Positions 62,118 to 64,000 of a DNA stretch of 64,000 nucleotides are shown here, one piece after another. Under the pieces are notes generated by a model. It did no database searches and was not told the DNA's origin. It worked only from the letters and a program-made list of their open reading frames with translations. The translations under genes and the position numbers were made by a program. The first letter of the stretch is position 1; every line of letters begins with the position of its first letter. This DNA is from an uncultured Campylobacter sp. Lineage in GTDB: Bacteria > Campylobacterota > Campylobacteria > Campylobacterales > Campylobacteraceae. Location: positions 1-64,000 of the forward strand of contig UQBJ01000003.1 in the NCBI GenBank assembly GCA_900539255.1. The letters run 5' to 3'.

Positions 62118-62909
62118 ATGATTCGTTCGCTTCACACCGCAGCTACGGGAATGATAGCCCAGCAAAAGCAAGTCGATACGGTTTCAAATAACATATCAAA
62201 TGTCAATACCGTGGGCTTTAAGAAATCTCGCGTTGAATTTGCGGATTTGTTTTATCAAGTGATGAAATACGCAGGCACTTCGACATCAGCCACTACCACG
62301 CACCCCACAGGCATCGAGGTAGGGCTTGGCGTGCGCCCAACAGCGGTAACAAAGATATTTGACGAGGGTTCTTACAAATACACAAGCACGGACAACTTCG
62401 ATGTAGCCATTCGTGGCAAGGGCTTTTTCCAAATCCAAATGCCCGATGGCACGACAGCCTACACGAGAAATGGCGAATTCACCAAAGACAGCGAGGGCAA
62501 TGTCGTCAATGCTGATGGCTACTATCTTTTGCCCCAAATCACTATCCCAGAAGGCACAGTGGCTATCAGCATAGCTTATGACGGCACGGTGAGCGTGCAG
62601 CTTGCGGGCGAGACAAACGAAACGCAAATCGGGCAAATCGAGCTTGTGAATTTCATCAACCCCGCAGGCTTGCACTCTTTTGGCGATAACTTGTTTTTAG
62701 AAACAGGCGCAAGCGGCGCACCTGTGGCGGGCATAGCAGGGCAAGACGGCTTGGGCGACATAAGGCACGGCTTTGTGGAGACAAGCAATGTCCAGCTTGT
62801 CGAGGAAATGACGGACTTAATCACAGGGCAAAGGGCTTATGAAGCAGGCTCAAAGGCTATCACAACAAGCGATGATATGCTTTCTATCGTCAATCAACTC
62901 AAACGCTAA
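62118..62909 (+). CDS. flgG: Flagellar distal rod protein FlgG
   Basis: 263 residues: MIRSLHTAATGMIAQQKQVD, VSNNISNVNTVGFKKSRVEF, the D1-domain GIEVGLGVRPTAVTKIF and C-terminal EEMTDLITGQRAYEAGSKAI. All conserved FlgG features. Follows flgG2 under the sigma-54 promoter. Confidence 0.97.
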   Translation: MIRSLHTAATGMIAQQKQVDTVSNNISNVNTVGFKKSRVEFADLFYQVMKYAGTSTSATTTHPTGIEVGLGVRPTAVTKIFDEGSYKYTSTDNFDVAIRGKGFFQIQMPDGTTAYTRNGEFTKDSEGNVVNADGYYLLPQITIPEGTVAISIAYDGTVSVQLAGETNETQIGQIELVNFINPAGLHSFGDNLFLETGASGAPVAGIAGQDGLGDIRHGFVETSNVQLVEEMTDLITGQRAYEAGSKAITTSDDMLSIVNQLKR

Positions 62910-62963
62910 ATTTTGAGCTGAATTTAAGGATTTAAGCTGCGTTTTGGCTTAAAGTTGGGCAAG

Positions 62964-62999
62964 TAAATGCCGTGCAAAGCTAAATTTGCTCGGCATTTA
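62964..62999 (+). terminator. Hairpin downstream of flgG
   Basis: TAAATGCCG pairs with CGGCATTTA, and inside it GCAAA pairs with TTTGC around a 6-nt loop, interrupted by one T-T mismatch: about 14 pairs in 36 nt. No U-tract follows. Probable transcript end of the flgG2-flgG operon. Confidence 0.6.
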
Positions 63000-63149
63000 A
63001 GGCTTGCAAGCGTTTTGTGAGCGCTTTAAATTTACGCAAATTTTACTCGCCCTTGCAAAAATTTAGTTAAAATTCAGCAAAAACACAATCAAACAAAATT
63101 TAAAAAAACGCACTAAAAATTTTCAGCTAGCAAAAGCGCAAATTCAGCC

Positions 63150-63229
63150 ACACTCAATTTTCGGCAAACAAAAAATCATAAATTTAACTACGCTCATTTT
63201 TCAGCGAACAAAAAGCATAAATTCAAGCA
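63150..63229. repeat. Two-copy 40-bp tandem repeat
   Basis: Units start at 63150 and 63190 with an exact 40-bp period (common core CTCATTTTTC(A/G)GC(G/A)AACAAAAA then ATAAATT). About 75-80 percent alike by eye. Non-coding. Confidence 0.5.
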
Positions 63230-63320
63230 ACTCAAATCAAACAAATTTTTTAAAGCACGCAAAAAACGGCAAAAAGCGCAAGAAATTTAAATTCAGCAAG
63301 ACAAATTTTAAAAATCAATT

Positions 63321-64000
63321 TTAAGAAAAATCAAACATATTTAAAAATTTCTTTGCTCTGTCGGTTTTGGGTGAGCTAAAAAACTCATCAGGCTTTGAAA
63401 TCTCCACGATTTGCCCATCGTCCATAAAGACAACTCTGTCCGCAACTGAGCGCGCAAAGCCCATTTCGTGCGTAACGATGAGCATAGTCATACCCTCGCG
63501 CGCTAAATTCAGCATCACATCAAGCACTTCACGCACGATTTCAGGGTCAAGCGCAGCCGTTACTTCATCAAAAAGCATTAAATCAGGGTTCATACAAAGG
63601 CTTCGCACTATGGCTATGCGTTGCTTTTGCCCACCGCTTAACTCTTTGGGATAAGCGTGAATTTTGTGCGCTAAACCAACCTTTTCAAGCCAAAATTTCG
63701 CCTCTTTTAAAACCTCATCTTTTGGGCGCGCTTGCGCTTTCATCGGGGCTAAAAGTATGTTTTCCTCGACACTTAAATGCTCAAAAAGCTCGTAGGATTG
63801 AAACACCATACCCACTTTTTGACGAATTTTTATCCACTCTTTAAAGTCCTTGTCAATTTTCGTGCCGTCTATGTAAATAGCCCCACTTGCAATGCTTTCA
63901 AGCCCGTTTATGCAACGCAAAAGCGTGGATTTACCGCACCCGCTTGGTCCTAAAATCACCACAACCTCGCTTTTTGCAACCTCCAAATTTATGTCTTTTA
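63321..64000 (-). CDS. Polar amino-acid ABC transporter ATP-binding protein, 5-prime end outside the window
   Basis: ATPase of a GlnQ/ArtP-type importer. Visible motifs: Walker A GPSGCGKSTL, Q-loop VFQSYELF, signature LSGGQKQRIAIVRSL, Walker B LMLFDEVTAALDPE and the switch His VTHEMGFARSVADRVVFMDD. About 226 codons are present; the frame stays open to the window edge (KDINLEVAKSEVV), so roughly 10-20 residues are missing. Permease and binding-protein genes are presumably beyond the edge. Confidence 0.93.
   Translation of the reverse strand, partial: KDINLEVAKSEVVVILGPSGCGKSTLLRCINGLESIASGAIYIDGTKIDKDFKEWIKIRQKVGMVFQSYELFEHLSVEENILLAPMKAQARPKDEVLKEAKFWLEKVGLAHKIHAYPKELSGGQKQRIAIVRSLCMNPDLMLFDEVTAALDPEIVREVLDVMLNLAREGMTMLIVTHEMGFARSVADRVVFMDDGQIVEISKPDEFFSSPKTDRAKKFLNMFDFS

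Larger units (their letters stand above)
62910..63320. other. 411-bp non-coding stretch between flgG and the ABC ATPase gene
   Basis: Contains the hairpin at 62964-62999, then AT-rich DNA with a two-copy 40-bp tandem repeat (63150-63229, units beginning ACACTCAATTTTCGGCAAAC and ACGCTCATTTTTCAGCGAAC). No gene seen. RAATTY hexamers are frequent. Confidence 0.6.

Overview
This window looks like a chromosomal segment of a Campylobacter-type bacterium (Campylobacterota). The evidence is the moderately low GC, the S10-spc ribosomal operon without rpmD, the fliE-flgC-flgB and flgG2-flgG flagellar blocks with -24/-12 (sigma-54) promoters, a ubiD-hemC-proS-hemA-ispA block in the order I remember from C. 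jejuni, a DUF2920 protein, poly-G tracts, and very frequent RAATTY hexamers. I cannot name the species. No rRNA, tRNA, insertion sequence, prophage or CRISPR array was found.

Layout. 1-4.1 kb: a TonB-dependent receptor gene flanked by short palindromic repeats and switched off by a G11 tract in its signal-peptide region. 4.1-7.1 kb: an orphan RelB-like antitoxin, a DUF2238-type membrane protein, pgsA and the site-2 protease rseP. 7.2-17.4 kb: the S10-spc operon from rpsJ to secY, with long Lys/Ala-rich tails on L22 and L15. 17.7-21.8 kb: a 727-residue protein with a duplicated domain behind a sigma-28 promoter, then an aminopeptidase P. 22-25.1 kb: flgB-flgC-fliE-pbpB on the minus strand behind a sigma-54 promoter. 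25.2-30.6 kb is accessory: an outer-membrane gene remnant, a DUF4156 lipoprotein whose promoter spacer is a G10 tract, a MarR-controlled pair of SMR transporters, and an autotransporter whose passenger resembles the IdeS/Mac cysteine protease family.

30.7-39 kb: conserved block for polyprenyl diphosphate, tetrapyrrole and menaquinone precursors (ispA-like, hemA, hemC, ubiD), with proS and an FxsA-like protein. 39-44.1 kb: miaB, an HP0268-like protein, pnp and DUF2920. 44.1-46 kb: a 27-bp tandem repeat, a paired palindromic element, a Fic-type toxin module and a DMT transporter. 46.1-52.8 kb: HIT protein, pheS-pheT-aroA, a YafQ-type toxin module and ispH. 53-56.8 kb: paired repeats, aroB, a second YafQ-like module, tgt and a small exported protein. 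56.9-64 kb: rpoD, an LTA-synthase-like membrane transferase with an in-frame G10 tract, flgG2-flgG behind a second sigma-54 promoter, and a truncated amino-acid ABC ATPase.

How it fits together. Housekeeping operons form the backbone, and variable material sits at their junctions: toxin-antitoxin pairs, palindromic repeats, and surface proteins switched by G tracts. Three surface loci (TonB receptor, lipoprotein, LTA-synthase-like protein) have homopolymeric tracts placed to change expression, so the cell surface is probably phase variable. The most striking gene is the IdeS-like autotransporter, a candidate immunoglobulin-cleaving surface protease. All assignments rest on reading the sequence; no database search was run.
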